Below are positions 8,306 through 16,763 of a stretch of DNA of 33,523 nt, piece by piece. The DNA is taken from NCBI GenBank assembly GCA_039583695.1, contig JAVKSL010000025.1, positions 1 to 33,523 on the forward strand. The letters are read 5' to 3'. Source of the stretch: JAVKSL01 sp039583695 (GTDB taxonomy: Bacteria; Actinomycetota; Acidimicrobiia; Acidimicrobiales; JAJPHD01). The translations under genes and the position numbers were made by a program. Positions within the stretch are counted from its first letter, which is position 1; every line of letters starts with the position of its first letter. The notes beneath the pieces are model-generated. The model worked only from the letters and a program-made list of their open reading frames with translations, had not been told where the DNA came from and searched no databases.

Positions 8306-8377
8306 AGCCCGAGAGGGGACTTGAACCCCTGACCTGCTCATTACGAGTGAGCTGCTCTACCGCTGAGCTACCCGGGC
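8306..8377 (-). tRNA. tRNA-Thr (anticodon CGT)
   Basis: Read on the minus strand, the acceptor arms are GCCCGGG (8377-8371) and CTCGGGC (8313-8307), pairing over 7 bp with one G-T. The D-arm is GCTCAGCGGTAGAGC. The anticodon stem is GCTCA/TGAGC with loop CTCGTAA, giving anticodon CGT for codon ACG. The T-arm is AGGGG-TTCAAGT-CCCCT. The discriminator is T and CCA is not encoded. The 7-base acceptor sequence is repeated immediately beyond the 3' end (8301-8307), possibly a trace of the integration event. Confidence 0.95.
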
Positions 8378-8445
8378 GCTTGGCTCCAGTGTACTGCGGG
8401 TCCCAGTAACTGCGCTGGGTTGCCCCCAGGCCCGACGTCGGCGCC

Positions 8446-9450
8446 TCACCTGCTCGCCAAGCGGCGAGCGGCAAGGGCGACAACGGGTGCGGGAGGGCCA
8501 CCGCCAGATGAAGGCTCGGGGTGCCAGATCACCCGGGCAAGTGCCGCCACACATGCTCCTGCCGAGTTGGCGAGGGCCTCCAGGTCGTAGCCCCCCTCCA
8601 GGAAAGCCAGAAGTCGCCCTGGTGGGACCAGGGTCGTCAGGGTCGCGGTGATGTCTGCAAAGTCGCCTGCGCTCAAACCCATGCTGGTGAGCGGATCCGC
8701 TCGGTGAGCGTCAAAGCCCGCCGACAGGATCATCCAACTGGGCTCGAATGCCTCGATGCTCGGCCCAATCACCTCGTCCAGAGCTGCTCTGTATACCTCG
8801 CCGGTCGTGCCTGGGGGCAATGGGAGGTTGAGCGTCGTCCCCTCCCCGGGTCCGGCCCCCAACTCCTCGAAGCGTCCGGTGCCTGGGTAGGCGGGCCACT
8901 GGTGCAACGAGATGTACATCACTCGGGGGTCCTCGTAGAACGTATCCTGGGTCCCATTGCCGTGGTGGGCGTCGTAGTCGACCACCACCACCCTCTCCCC
9001 GCGGTCGGCCAGCGCTGCTGCCGCCACCGCCACGTTGTTGAGGAGGCAGAAACCCCTCGGGCGGGACCCCGATGCGTGGTGACCCGGCGGCCTTACGGCC
9101 AGGAACGCCGCGTCGGCAGTGCCGTGGTCCAGGTGCTCGATGGCGCTCGGACCGGCCCCCGCAGCCAGCGTCGCCGCCGACCAGGAGCTCGGACCAGTCA
9201 CTGTGTCCGGGTCGAGGATCCCCCCCCCGGATAGGCAGAATCTTTCCAGGGCAGCCAGATACGCCGGAGGATGAACCCGTTCCAGCTCGGCGTGAGTCGC
9301 CGGGCGGGGGGTCTCGTATATCAACGCCTCGCCTATGCCGGCCAGCCTGATGCCCTTCTCTATTGCAGCCAGTCGAGCCGGGCACTCCGGGTGGGCGCCG
9401 CCGGGGCGGTGGTCTCGATAAGCCTCGTGAGTGACGAGCAGAACAGACAC
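8446..9450 (-). CDS. histone deacetylase family protein (acetoin utilisation / acetylpolyamine hydrolase type)
   Basis: The 334-residue arginase-fold zinc amidohydrolase carries all catalytic landmarks: HPECPARL at about 20-27, the charge-relay pair His124-His125 in RPPGHHA, zinc ligands Asp160 and His162 in DYDAHHGNGTQ, third zinc ligand Asp247 in AGFDAHRADPL, and the C-terminal EGGYD block. Bacterial members remove acetyl groups from lysines, polyamines or other small amines; the substrate here is unknown. It is complete in length, has no signal peptide and is cytosolic. It is transcribed away from the GNAT acetyltransferase across a 58-base spacer. Confidence 0.94.
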   Translation of the reverse strand: MSVLLVTHEAYRDHRPGGAHPECPARLAAIEKGIRLAGIGEALIYETPRPATHAELERVHPPAYLAALERFCLSGGGILDPDTVTGPSSWSAATLAAGAGPSAIEHLDHGTADAAFLAVRPPGHHASGSRPRGFCLLNNVAVAAAALADRGERVVVVDYDAHHGNGTQDTFYEDPRVMYISLHQWPAYPGTGRFEELGAGPGEGTTLNLPLPPGTTGEVYRAALDEVIGPSIEAFEPSWMILSAGFDAHRADPLTSMGLSAGDFADITATLTTLVPPGRLLAFLEGGYDLEALANSAGACVAALARVIWHPEPSSGGGPPAPVVALAARRLASR

Positions 9451-9508
9451 CTCGCCAGCCTAAAGGCGCTCGCCTACCCGCAGGTCGGATGTCCTAGGAT
9501 GTCGGCCA

Positions 9509-10237
9509 GTGGGCAGGACTGCCGGTATGGAGGTCATCCGCTGGTGCGGCGAAGAGGCTCGGGCCGGCCCGTGGCGGGGACGCCGCGACGTCGCATACCT
9601 GAGCCCACGATCCGATGGCCCTACTCCTTCGAGTGGTTTCGTCGAGTGCTGCCTCGCCCAGCTGGCCGCCAACGGCTTCAGCCACGTGGTCACCTCGGCG
9701 CTCACGCCACCGGATCAGGCTGCGTTCCTCGACGCTGGTTTCCGGGTCGAGGAGCGCCTCAGGGTGCTGGTTCACAACCTGCGGCGGCTACAACCAATCC
9801 CTGAGCTCGGTGGTGTGGTGCTTCGCCGAGCCAAGGAAAAAGACTGGGCTGGGGTCTTGGCCGTGGACCACCTGGCATTCGATCTCTTCTGGCAGCTCGA
9901 TGAGGCCGGGCTGGAGGAGGCAGTATCTGCCACTCCCCACACGCGCTTTCGGGTGGCGTCCACCAAGTCCCTTGCCGTAGCGGGCTACTCGGTGGTCGGA
10001 CGTGCAGCCAGCCGTGGATTCGTCCAACGGCTGGCGGTGCATCCGGCGAGCCAGGGTCTAGGCATTGGTCGCGCCCTGGTCCTGGATGGCCTTCACTGGC
10101 TCCGGCGTTGGCGGGTCGGTGCAGTCTACGTCAACACCCAAGCCGGTAACGAGAGGGCCTTCGGGCTGTACAAAGCGTGTGGATTCCGGGCCGACCCGAG
10201 CGCCCTGTCGGTGCTGTCAGCTGGCCTGGCTCGATGA
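9509..10237 (+). CDS. GNAT-family N-acetyltransferase
   Basis: The 242-residue cytosolic protein has a degenerate N-terminal half (about 1-95) and a clear GNAT domain at about 100-235. The latter includes FVQRLAVHPASQGLGIGRALV, the acetyl-CoA pyrophosphate loop (Q-x-x-G-x-G), and the C-terminal AGNERAFGLYKACGF block. Length and layout suggest a duplicated GNAT fold with the first copy worn. The substrate is unknown; RimI-like protein acetylation or small-molecule acetylation are both open. The GTG at 9509 is used here; ATG 9527 is an equally good start. Its TGA overlaps the ATG of the DUF6049-type gene, so it leads the envelope operon. Confidence 0.85.
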   Translation: MGRTAGMEVIRWCGEEARAGPWRGRRDVAYLSPRSDGPTPSSGFVECCLAQLAANGFSHVVTSALTPPDQAAFLDAGFRVEERLRVLVHNLRRLQPIPELGGVVLRRAKEKDWAGVLAVDHLAFDLFWQLDEAGLEEAVSATPHTRFRVASTKSLAVAGYSVVGRAASRGFVQRLAVHPASQGLGIGRALVLDGLHWLRRWRVGAVYVNTQAGNERAFGLYKACGFRADPSALSVLSAGLAR

Positions 10238-12441
10238 GCCACCGCTCAGCGACACGGTGGTGGCGTGTCGTCTTGTCGACTTGCGTGATCGGGCTACCCG
10301 CGGTGGTGCTGATCAGCCCAGCTCTCTCGACAGGTGTGCCGGGTGGGTCCTCCTCAGTCTCCTCGGTCACAAGCACCGGCGCATGTGCCGGCTCGTCGCC
10401 CTCTACCACCACTGGCTCCTCGGGGCGCCTCCGGCTGGCAGGTCAGACCAGCTGGGTCCGCCCTGGCCAGCAGTTCACCCTGGACCTCTCTGCAGCTGGG
10501 ACCGGAGCACACAAGTTCGACGTCTACGTCGAGGTCTTCAACCAGCTCCTCAACCGCTCGAACTTCGACCAAACGCTGTGCAATCTGATCCCGACGCCGC
10601 TCCTGCAGACATTCGGCCCCGTACCCATGAGCTCCCTCGCAGCGGACCCCAACCAACCCGGCGCGGTGCAGTTCCCCATCCAGGTCCTGGCCCCGGGCAC
10701 GGCCAGCGGGTCCAGGGCTGGCAGCCGCCCCAAGTCGCAGTCCCCCGCCAACGTGCTGAACCTGACCACGTGCTCGACGAGCTGCGCGGGTGTCTATCCA
10801 GTGCAGGTGACTCTGGAACCGGCGGGGGGGACAACCGTGGTTTCCGAGCTCACCACCCAACTCATCCTCACTGAGCCGGCACCCGGTAGCAAGCGGCTCG
10901 CACTGGCTTGGGCCCTGCCCGTCAGTGCCCCGCCCGCCCTCTCCGCGGCGGGCCGGCCCACCCTCTCCTCAGCCTCTTCAGCCGGTATCGACACCCTGGC
11001 GGGCACAATCGCCGCGGCCCAGGCAATACCACTTACCCTGGCAGCTTCGCCGATCACCCTGGCGGCCCTGGCGGACAGCCCACACACCTCGGACCATCGG
11101 TCCCTGACCGAGCTGGCCAGTTGGGCGTCCGATCCCTCTCACCAGGTCGTCGCGCTTCCCTACGCGCCTGTGAGCCCGGCTGCGCTCGTCGCCGCCGGGC
11201 TCACCTCGGAGCTGGCGACCCAGCTGAGCACCGGCGAGACGCTGGTCGACTCCACCCTTCACGTGCATCCTGACGCCAGCACCTGGCTGAGTCAGGGGAA
11301 CCTCAACCAGGCTGGTCTCCGCGCCCTGGAAGCGCTGCCGGGACACCCCGTCAAGCACGTGGTTCTATCCAACGCCGACCTCGCTCCCCTGCCGGAGCAG
11401 AGCGCCCCTCAGCTAACAGCTACCCAACCCTTCGCCCTGGCGAGCCTGACCAGCGCCGGGCGCCAGCTACCAGCCGCCAACCAGCTCGAGGCGGTCACCT
11501 CCGATCCGGGCCTCGCGGCCCACCTGGTCGACGGGCCCGGCGCGGTCCTGGCAGCCCACCAGCTGCTCGCTGACCTGGCCATGATCTACTACGACGCCCC
11601 AAATGCCTCCTACAGTCGTGGTGTGGTCCTCCAAACGCCTACCGCCTGGCAGCCGGACGCGGCCTTTCTCCGAGCAGCGCTGGGCGGCCTCGCTACCAGC
11701 CCGATCATTCAGACGGTAACGCTGAATCAGCTGTTTGACCAGACCCCGAGGACAGTGATCGCGCCCTACGGGGGCGTGCTGATCCGCCAGCTGTCAGCCT
11801 CTCTCCCCGCCCCACCAAGCCTCCCAAGCCGCTTGATCAAGGCCCGCCTCAAGGATTTGGCGGCATTTGCATCGACCCTCGGACCAAAGCCTCCCCCGGT
11901 GCTGACCTCGATGAACAACCTGCTCCTCGCGTCAGAATCCACCGACATCTCGCCGAGTGACAGGACCGTGCTCCTCAACCAGATCCGCAACCTCATCCAT
12001 GCCCAGTTCTCCAGCGTCAGATTGCAGACAGACACGGTGACCATCACCGCCCAGACTGCTCAGCTGCCGGTTACGATCTCCTCGAGCCTGGCCTACCCCG
12101 TCACTGCCGTCCTGCAGCTCACCAGCGACAAGCTCGGGTTCGGATCCCGCGGGACATCTCGCCGGGTCACCTTGACACAACATCAAAAGACGGTCGAGTT
12201 CAAAGTCCGGGCGCGAGCCACGGGCAAATTCCCGGTACAGGTCGCTCTGGTCTCCCCCACAGGCGACCTGGCCCTGGCTCAAGGTCGTTTTGCCGTGCGC
12301 TCATCTGCCATCTCCCCAGTCGCGATAGGACTCACTGTGGCCGCCGGAGGGGTCCTGACCGGCTGGTGGGGACGCACGCTGCTGCGTGGCCGACGAAGTC
12401 GCAACCGGCGGCTGGTCGCACCTACGCCACCGGCTGAGTGA
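10234..12441 (+). CDS. DUF6049-type large secreted membrane-anchored protein upstream of murJ
   Basis: ATG 10234 overlaps the preceding TGA (ATGA) and gives 735 residues. An N-terminal signal or TM helix (VVLSTCVIGLPAVVLISPAL) and a single C-terminal TM helix at about 690-715 (VAIGLTVAAGGVLTGWW) followed by a basic cytoplasmic tail (RGRRSRNRRL) mark a large extracytoplasmic protein anchored at its C-terminus. Position directly before murJ matches Mycobacterium Rv3909, whose homologues form this family; I assign it by position and architecture rather than by a motif. The C-terminal Ig-like region (PVTISSSLAYPVTAVLQLTS) is typical. The GTGA junction with murJ implies coupling. Function is unknown, presumably linked to lipid II export or cell-wall assembly. 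Confidence 0.8.
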   Translation: MSHRSATRWWRVVLSTCVIGLPAVVLISPALSTGVPGGSSSVSSVTSTGACAGSSPSTTTGSSGRLRLAGQTSWVRPGQQFTLDLSAAGTGAHKFDVYVEVFNQLLNRSNFDQTLCNLIPTPLLQTFGPVPMSSLAADPNQPGAVQFPIQVLAPGTASGSRAGSRPKSQSPANVLNLTTCSTSCAGVYPVQVTLEPAGGTTVVSELTTQLILTEPAPGSKRLALAWALPVSAPPALSAAGRPTLSSASSAGIDTLAGTIAAAQAIPLTLAASPITLAALADSPHTSDHRSLTELASWASDPSHQVVALPYAPVSPAALVAAGLTSELATQLSTGETLVDSTLHVHPDASTWLSQGNLNQAGLRALEALPGHPVKHVVLSNADLAPLPEQSAPQLTATQPFALASLTSAGRQLPAANQLEAVTSDPGLAAHLVDGPGAVLAAHQLLADLAMIYYDAPNASYSRGVVLQTPTAWQPDAAFLRAALGGLATSPIIQTVTLNQLFDQTPRTVIAPYGGVLIRQLSASLPAPPSLPSRLIKARLKDLAAFASTLGPKPPPVLTSMNNLLLASESTDISPSDRTVLLNQIRNLIHAQFSSVRLQTDTVTITAQTAQLPVTISSSLAYPVTAVLQLTSDKLGFGSRGTSRRVTLTQHQKTVEFKVRARATGKFPVQVALVSPTGDLALAQGRFAVRSSAISPVAIGLTVAAGGVLTGWWGRTLLRGRRSRNRRLVAPTPPAE

Positions 12442-14315
12442 GAACCGCCCGCCCCGGTGGGCCCTTCGGTCCGCTCGCCGGAAGCCACGTCCGCAAGCGC
12501 GGCGGCGACCACCGAGCTGGAGTGGACAGGTCGGATAGCCCCTCCCAACCCAACCCGGCCCGGAGCACCACATCCAGGTTGAACCGGGCGGCCGCTGGTA
12601 TGGCCTCGGGGACCTTGCTCTCGCGGGTAACCGGCTTCGCCAAGCTTGCTGCCCTGGCCTACGCCCTCGGCCTGGGACGCCTCTCCGGTGCCTATAATCT
12701 GGCCAACAACACGCCAAATATAGTCTTTGACCTGCTCATTGGCGGCGTCCTCGCGGGCACGGTGGTTCCCGTGCTCGTCGATCGGCTGTCCCACCAGGAC
12801 GAGCGCCGCGCCTGGGAAGACATCTCCGCTGTGCTGACCCTCGCTGCGGTCGCCCTCAGCGTCGCGACGCTCCTTCTGATACTGGCAGCGCCCTTGGTCA
12901 TCTACGCGTACACCGCGGGCGCCTCTGGTGCCAGCCAGATCGCAGAGCGCCATTCGGCGACGCTCCTCTTGCGCCTGTTCGCCCCCCAGGTTGCCTTCTA
13001 TGCCCTGATCGGCCTGGCAACTGCCGTGCTCAACGCCCGGCGCCGCTTCGCTGCCCCAACGTTCGTGCCGATTGCCAACAACCTGCTGGTCATTGGCGTC
13101 CTCCTCGCCATCCACGTGATCTACCCACATCCAAACCTGTTGACCGCCAGCCAGCACCCCGGCCTCCTCGTTCTCGCCGGGATCGGCACCACTGCGGGCA
13201 TCGGGGTCCAGGGCCTCCTGCTGATACCGAGCCTGCGTGCAGCAGCTCCCCGACTCGCCAGCACCCGTGTCGAGGTGGTCTCCACGCTCGCCCGACAACC
13301 CGAGATCGACCCGGAGTGGCGGACCGCCAACATCGGCGACAGCTGGGAGCGCCTGGCCCGCCTCGGTCGTCTTGCCGATGCCGGCTCCCCGACCTGGGGT
13401 GGTCGGGGTGGCTCGGGCCCGCTGGCGCTGCGCTGGCGCTGGGAGCCGAGCAACCCGGCGGTTCGTCAGATCCTGCGTCTCTCCGGCTGGAGCTTCGGGT
13501 TTGTGCTGGTCACCCAGATCGCCTATTTCATCGTGCTTCACCTGGCGTTTCTGAGCCCCCAGACCGGGGGTGTCACGGCTTATACCTACGCCTACACCTT
13601 TTTCATGCTTCCGGTTGGCATAGTGGGGGTGTCGATCATGAGCGCGGCCCAGCCCGAGCTGTCCAGCCTTTGGACCAACCATGACTTGCAGGGCTTCTGG
13701 CGCCGGTCCGTGACCGCCATGCGAGCGCTGGTCGTGGCCGTGATCCCCCCTGCTGTCGGGTACCTGGTCCTTTCGGTGCCCATAGCCGCCCTGATCCTCG
13801 CCCATGGTGCTGGCAACCTGAGCGGGGCAAGGGAGACCGCGGCGGCCCTGGTCGGCCTGGCGGTTGGGCTGCCGGGGTTCTGCGCCTGGTTGTTCGTGGG
13901 CTCCGCGTTCCAAGCGATGCAGGACACGCGCACCGTGTTCGGTTATTACTTGCTGGAATCGGTGCTCAACGTCGGACTGGCATTCCTGCTCAACCCGTTC
14001 CTGGGGGTGCAGGGACTGGCGCTCGCTCTGTCTGCCTCTTATACCATCACGGCTCTTGTTGGCTGGGCGGGTTTGCACCATCGCCTGGCTACCAGCGCAG
14101 ATCTGGCTGGCCCCACCGCCTTGGGGCTGGGGCGCGCCATTCTTCGAGCTTGCGTGCTCAGCGCCATCATGGGGACAATTGTCTTCGAGGTGGCCTCCCA
14201 CGTTGGAAGCGACCACGGGGTAGGCCTGGTGACCCGGGTCGTCGTGGCCGTCGCCAGCGGCATCGCAGCCTTTGTGAGTGGCGCAGCCATCGCCTCGCGT
14301 TTGAGGCCGAGCTAA
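12438..14315 (+). CDS. murJ: MurJ lipid II flippase (MviN/MATE-like)
   Basis: The 625-residue polytopic protein begins at a GTG overlapping the previous stop by 4 bases. After about 50 Ser/Pro/Arg-rich residues comes the MurJ N-terminus ASGTLLSRVTGFAKLAALAYALG and YNLANNTPNIVFDLLIGGVL, the conserved helix 1-2 region with the Arg of the central cavity. About 13-14 TM helices follow. It moves the peptidoglycan precursor lipid II across the inner membrane. Unlike mycobacterial MurJ it has no C-terminal pseudokinase. An unusual hydrophilic insert lies at about residues 271-331, between helices 6 and 7. It is followed 90 bases later by degV on the same strand. Confidence 0.95.
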   Translation: MRTARPGGPFGPLAGSHVRKRGGDHRAGVDRSDSPSQPNPARSTTSRLNRAAAGMASGTLLSRVTGFAKLAALAYALGLGRLSGAYNLANNTPNIVFDLLIGGVLAGTVVPVLVDRLSHQDERRAWEDISAVLTLAAVALSVATLLLILAAPLVIYAYTAGASGASQIAERHSATLLLRLFAPQVAFYALIGLATAVLNARRRFAAPTFVPIANNLLVIGVLLAIHVIYPHPNLLTASQHPGLLVLAGIGTTAGIGVQGLLLIPSLRAAAPRLASTRVEVVSTLARQPEIDPEWRTANIGDSWERLARLGRLADAGSPTWGGRGGSGPLALRWRWEPSNPAVRQILRLSGWSFGFVLVTQIAYFIVLHLAFLSPQTGGVTAYTYAYTFFMLPVGIVGVSIMSAAQPELSSLWTNHDLQGFWRRSVTAMRALVVAVIPPAVGYLVLSVPIAALILAHGAGNLSGARETAAALVGLAVGLPGFCAWLFVGSAFQAMQDTRTVFGYYLLESVLNVGLAFLLNPFLGVQGLALALSASYTITALVGWAGLHHRLATSADLAGPTALGLGRAILRACVLSAIMGTIVFEVASHVGSDHGVGLVTRVVVAVASGIAAFVSGAAIASRLRPS

Positions 14316-14405
14316 GGGACCCACTCGAAACCCTTCGCGGCACTGTTCGGTCCAACCACGCGGGTGCCGTCCGTCACCCGCCGCCCTGGGGGCGAAAGGG
14401 GGCTC

Positions 14406-15257
14406 ATGAGTGTCGCAATCGTCACAGACAGCGGGTCCGACCTCCCCGCCGAGCTGATTCGCGAGCTTGGCATCCTGGTCGTTCCGCTCACCATCCGCTT
14501 TGGCGACGAGGAGTTCGTGGACGGCGTCGATCTGACGCCGTCGCAGTTCTGGGCCCGCTGCGCGAAGAGCGAAAGGCTTCCTGAGACCGCCGCGCCGTCA
14601 CCGGGCGCATTTCGGGCCGCCTTCGAGCGAGCTGGGGCCGCGGGAGCCGATGGGGCAGTGTGCATCAATCTCTCTGGCGCCTTGTCGGCAACCATCGAGG
14701 CGGCTCGGGCAGGTGCTGCCGCGGTTGCCTCCGACATCGACGTGCGCGTGGTCGACTCACGCAGCATCACCCTCGGCGAGGGGCTCATGGCGGTCGCGGC
14801 CGCCCGCCTGGCGAAGTTGGGCAAGGGACTCGACGACATCGCAGGGGAAGTCTCGGACCTCGCTGGGCGTACTCGCTTCTTCGGGGCAATGTCCACGCTG
14901 GAGAACCTCCGGCGCGGCGGCCGCATCGGCGCGGCGGCCGCGACATTTGGCTCGCTGCTGTCGTTCAAGCCGGTCATCACCATCGTCAACGGGGCCGTTG
15001 AGGCCGACTCACGCCAGCGGACCCGTGCTCGCTCGCTCCGATACCTGGTCGACAAGCTCAAGGCCCACGCGCCGCTGGATCAGGTCGGCATCGTTCACGG
15101 CGACGCAGTCGACTTGGCTGAGTTCCTCGCCATGGTGGCTGAGGTGATCCCCCGTGAAGCGGTGGTCCTGGGAGACCTAGGGCCCGTGGTCGGCACCCAC
15201 GCCGGTCCGGGTGCCATCGGCGTCACCTTCCGGCTGCCGCGCGAAGCGAGCACCTGA
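14406..15257 (+). CDS. DegV family fatty-acid-binding protein
   Basis: The start at ATG 14406 is preferred over 14364 because it has an AAGGGGG Shine-Dalgarno and begins with the family's conserved VAIVTDSGSDLP. The 283-residue cytosolic protein continues with the DegV lipid-pocket motifs: ILVVPLTIRFGDEEFVDG, INLSGALSATIEAA, and TLENLRRGGRIG near residue 165. DegV proteins (FakB in Firmicutes) hold a fatty acid for phosphorylation by FakA; no kinase is in the window and the actinobacterial role is uncertain. It occupies the interval between murJ and trxB in which mycobacteria carry sigM. Confidence 0.92.
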   Translation: MSVAIVTDSGSDLPAELIRELGILVVPLTIRFGDEEFVDGVDLTPSQFWARCAKSERLPETAAPSPGAFRAAFERAGAAGADGAVCINLSGALSATIEAARAGAAAVASDIDVRVVDSRSITLGEGLMAVAAARLAKLGKGLDDIAGEVSDLAGRTRFFGAMSTLENLRRGGRIGAAAATFGSLLSFKPVITIVNGAVEADSRQRTRARSLRYLVDKLKAHAPLDQVGIVHGDAVDLAEFLAMVAEVIPREAVVLGDLGPVVGTHAGPGAIGVTFRLPREAST

Positions 15258-15289
15258 GGTTACGAGTCTGTAGTGGGCACGGGCACGAC

Positions 15290-15307
15290 GGGGCACCGAG
15301 CCCCATT
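15290..15307 (+). terminator. weak hairpin after degV
   Basis: GGGGC at 15290-15294 and GCCCC at 15300-15304 form a 5-bp stem with a 5-base loop, followed by ATTT. It may be a weak terminator or attenuator between degV and the next gene; the short stem makes this uncertain. Confidence 0.3.
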
Positions 15308-15341
15308 TCGCCAAAGGGCCGGTTTCGGGTAGCCTGCGTGA

Positions 15342-15677
15342 ATGATCATCTCCGGTCCTGACGCGCCCGCTCGCGATGCGCCTGGTCCGATGGCTGAATG
15401 GCCGGCCAAGGTCGCCAACGCCGTGGAGGGCCTGGCCGAGACGGTTCGCTCCAAGGCGGTGCACCCGCTGGAGACGGTCGCCCGGGCTATCGTCTTCGGG
15501 GTCATCGTGGCCTCTGTGGGCCTCATGCTGCTGATATTCATGGCGGTTGGCACAATTCGGGTGCTGAATGTATATCTGTTCGCCGGGCAAGAGTGGGCCA
15601 GCTACTTGATCGTGGGTGGAATCTTCGTGCTCGCTGGCGCGTTCCTGTCGTCACGCAAACGAGCACGGAGGACCTGA
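15342..15677 (+). CDS. small two-TM membrane protein of unknown function
   Basis: The 111-residue protein has about 48 amphipathic N-terminal residues (VANAVEGLAETVRSKAVHPLETVARA) and two TM helices at about 48-70 (IVFGVIVASVGLMLLIFMAV) and 86-103 (ASYLIVGGIFVLAGAFL), ending in a basic RKRARRT tail. The layout is like the phage-holin-like/DUF1469 group, but I cannot name a family. Its TGA shares a base with the trxB ATG (TGATG), so the two are translationally coupled, a placement that suggests co-regulation with the thioredoxin system. Confidence 0.75.
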   Translation: MIISGPDAPARDAPGPMAEWPAKVANAVEGLAETVRSKAVHPLETVARAIVFGVIVASVGLMLLIFMAVGTIRVLNVYLFAGQEWASYLIVGGIFVLAGAFLSSRKRARRT

Positions 15678-16642
15678 TGACCAGTACAGACATTCGAGAG
15701 GTAGCTGTCCTCGGGTCCGGTCCGGCTGGGCTCACCGCGGCCATCTACGCCGCCCGGGCCAACCTCGCGCCGTTGGTGATCGAGGGCGAGCTTTCTTCGA
15801 CGAGCGACCAGCCGGGTGGCCAGCTCATGCTCACCACCGAGGTAGAGAACTACCCGGGATTCGCTGAGGGGATCCTCGGTCCGGAGCTGATGGGGATCAT
15901 ACGGACCCAGGCCGGCCGATTTGGTGCCGAGTACATAACGGCCAAGGCGACCAAGGTGGACCTGAGCCAAAGGCCCTTCCGGGTGTGGGTGGCCGGTACG
16001 GCATCCACCGAGCCCTATCTGTCGCGGTCGCTGATCGTAGCCACCGGTGCGCGCCCGTTGTTGCTCGGCGTACCCGGTGAGGAGCGTCTGTTCGCCCACG
16101 GGGTGTCGACCTGTGCCACCTGCGACGGGTTCTTCTTTCGGGGTCAGGAGATCGCGGTCGTTGGGGGCGGGGACTCAGCCCTTGAGGAGGCGACCTTTCT
16201 GACCAAGTTCGCCACCCGAGTGACCGTCATCCACCGGCGCAAGGAGCTGCGGGCATCCAAGATCATGCAGGACCGCGCGTTTCGGAACGAACGCATCAGC
16301 TTCTTGTGGGACAAGGTGGTGGTAGACATCCTCGGCGAGGGCTCGGTGAGCGGCTTGGCCTTGGCTGACACAGTCACCGGTGAGTCGTCGACCCTGGACG
16401 TGACCGGCGTGTTCGTCGCCATCGGCCACGCGCCCAACACTGACCTGGTGAAGGGTCAGCTGGAGTTGGACCCAGCCGGCTACCTACTCACCCATGGCGG
16501 CAGTCTGACCAGTGTGGAGGGCGTCTTTGCCTGCGGTGACGTCCAGGACCACGTGTACCGCCAGGCAGTGACCGCGGCCGGGTCCGGCTGCATGGCGGCA
16601 ATCGACGCGGAACGCTGGCTGGAGGCACAAGATGATGCTTGA
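15677..16642 (+). CDS. trxB: thioredoxin-disulfide reductase
   Basis: ATG 15677 gives 321 residues, the usual bacterial TrxB length. FAD-binding VLGSGPAGLTAAIYAARANL is at about 11-30, redox-active CATC at 146-149, NADPH-binding VVGGGDSALEEA at about 168, and the C-terminal FAD block ACGDVQDHVYRQAVTAAGSG. It passes electrons from NADPH through FAD to the disulfide of thioredoxin in the cytosol. It lies one gene upstream of trxA, the same order as trxB-trxC in Mycobacterium. Longer in-frame readings upstream are not used because they cover the preceding gene. Confidence 0.97.
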   Translation: MTSTDIREVAVLGSGPAGLTAAIYAARANLAPLVIEGELSSTSDQPGGQLMLTTEVENYPGFAEGILGPELMGIIRTQAGRFGAEYITAKATKVDLSQRPFRVWVAGTASTEPYLSRSLIVATGARPLLLGVPGEERLFAHGVSTCATCDGFFFRGQEIAVVGGGDSALEEATFLTKFATRVTVIHRRKELRASKIMQDRAFRNERISFLWDKVVVDILGEGSVSGLALADTVTGESSTLDVTGVFVAIGHAPNTDLVKGQLELDPAGYLLTHGGSLTSVEGVFACGDVQDHVYRQAVTAAGSGCMAAIDAERWLEAQDDA

Positions 16643-16763
16643 TGGGTCGGGACGCACGACGAAAGGTGGAGTGGGCTGGTCCGGAATGGCCAGGTGCTGT
16701 GCGACGTTGACATGATGGAACCCGCTCGGCCCGTGTGACCGAGCCCTGACGAGGAGATGAGCA

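Noticed and set aside
8253..8501. Minus-strand frame running through tRNA-Thr
   Set aside because: It translates a tRNA gene and its terminator, so cannot be a real coding region.
12279..14324. 681-codon open frame antisense to murJ
   Set aside because: It is the exact antisense of a well-recognised gene, has Gly/Gln/Asp/His-rich low-complexity content and no domain; long antisense frames are expected in high-GC DNA.
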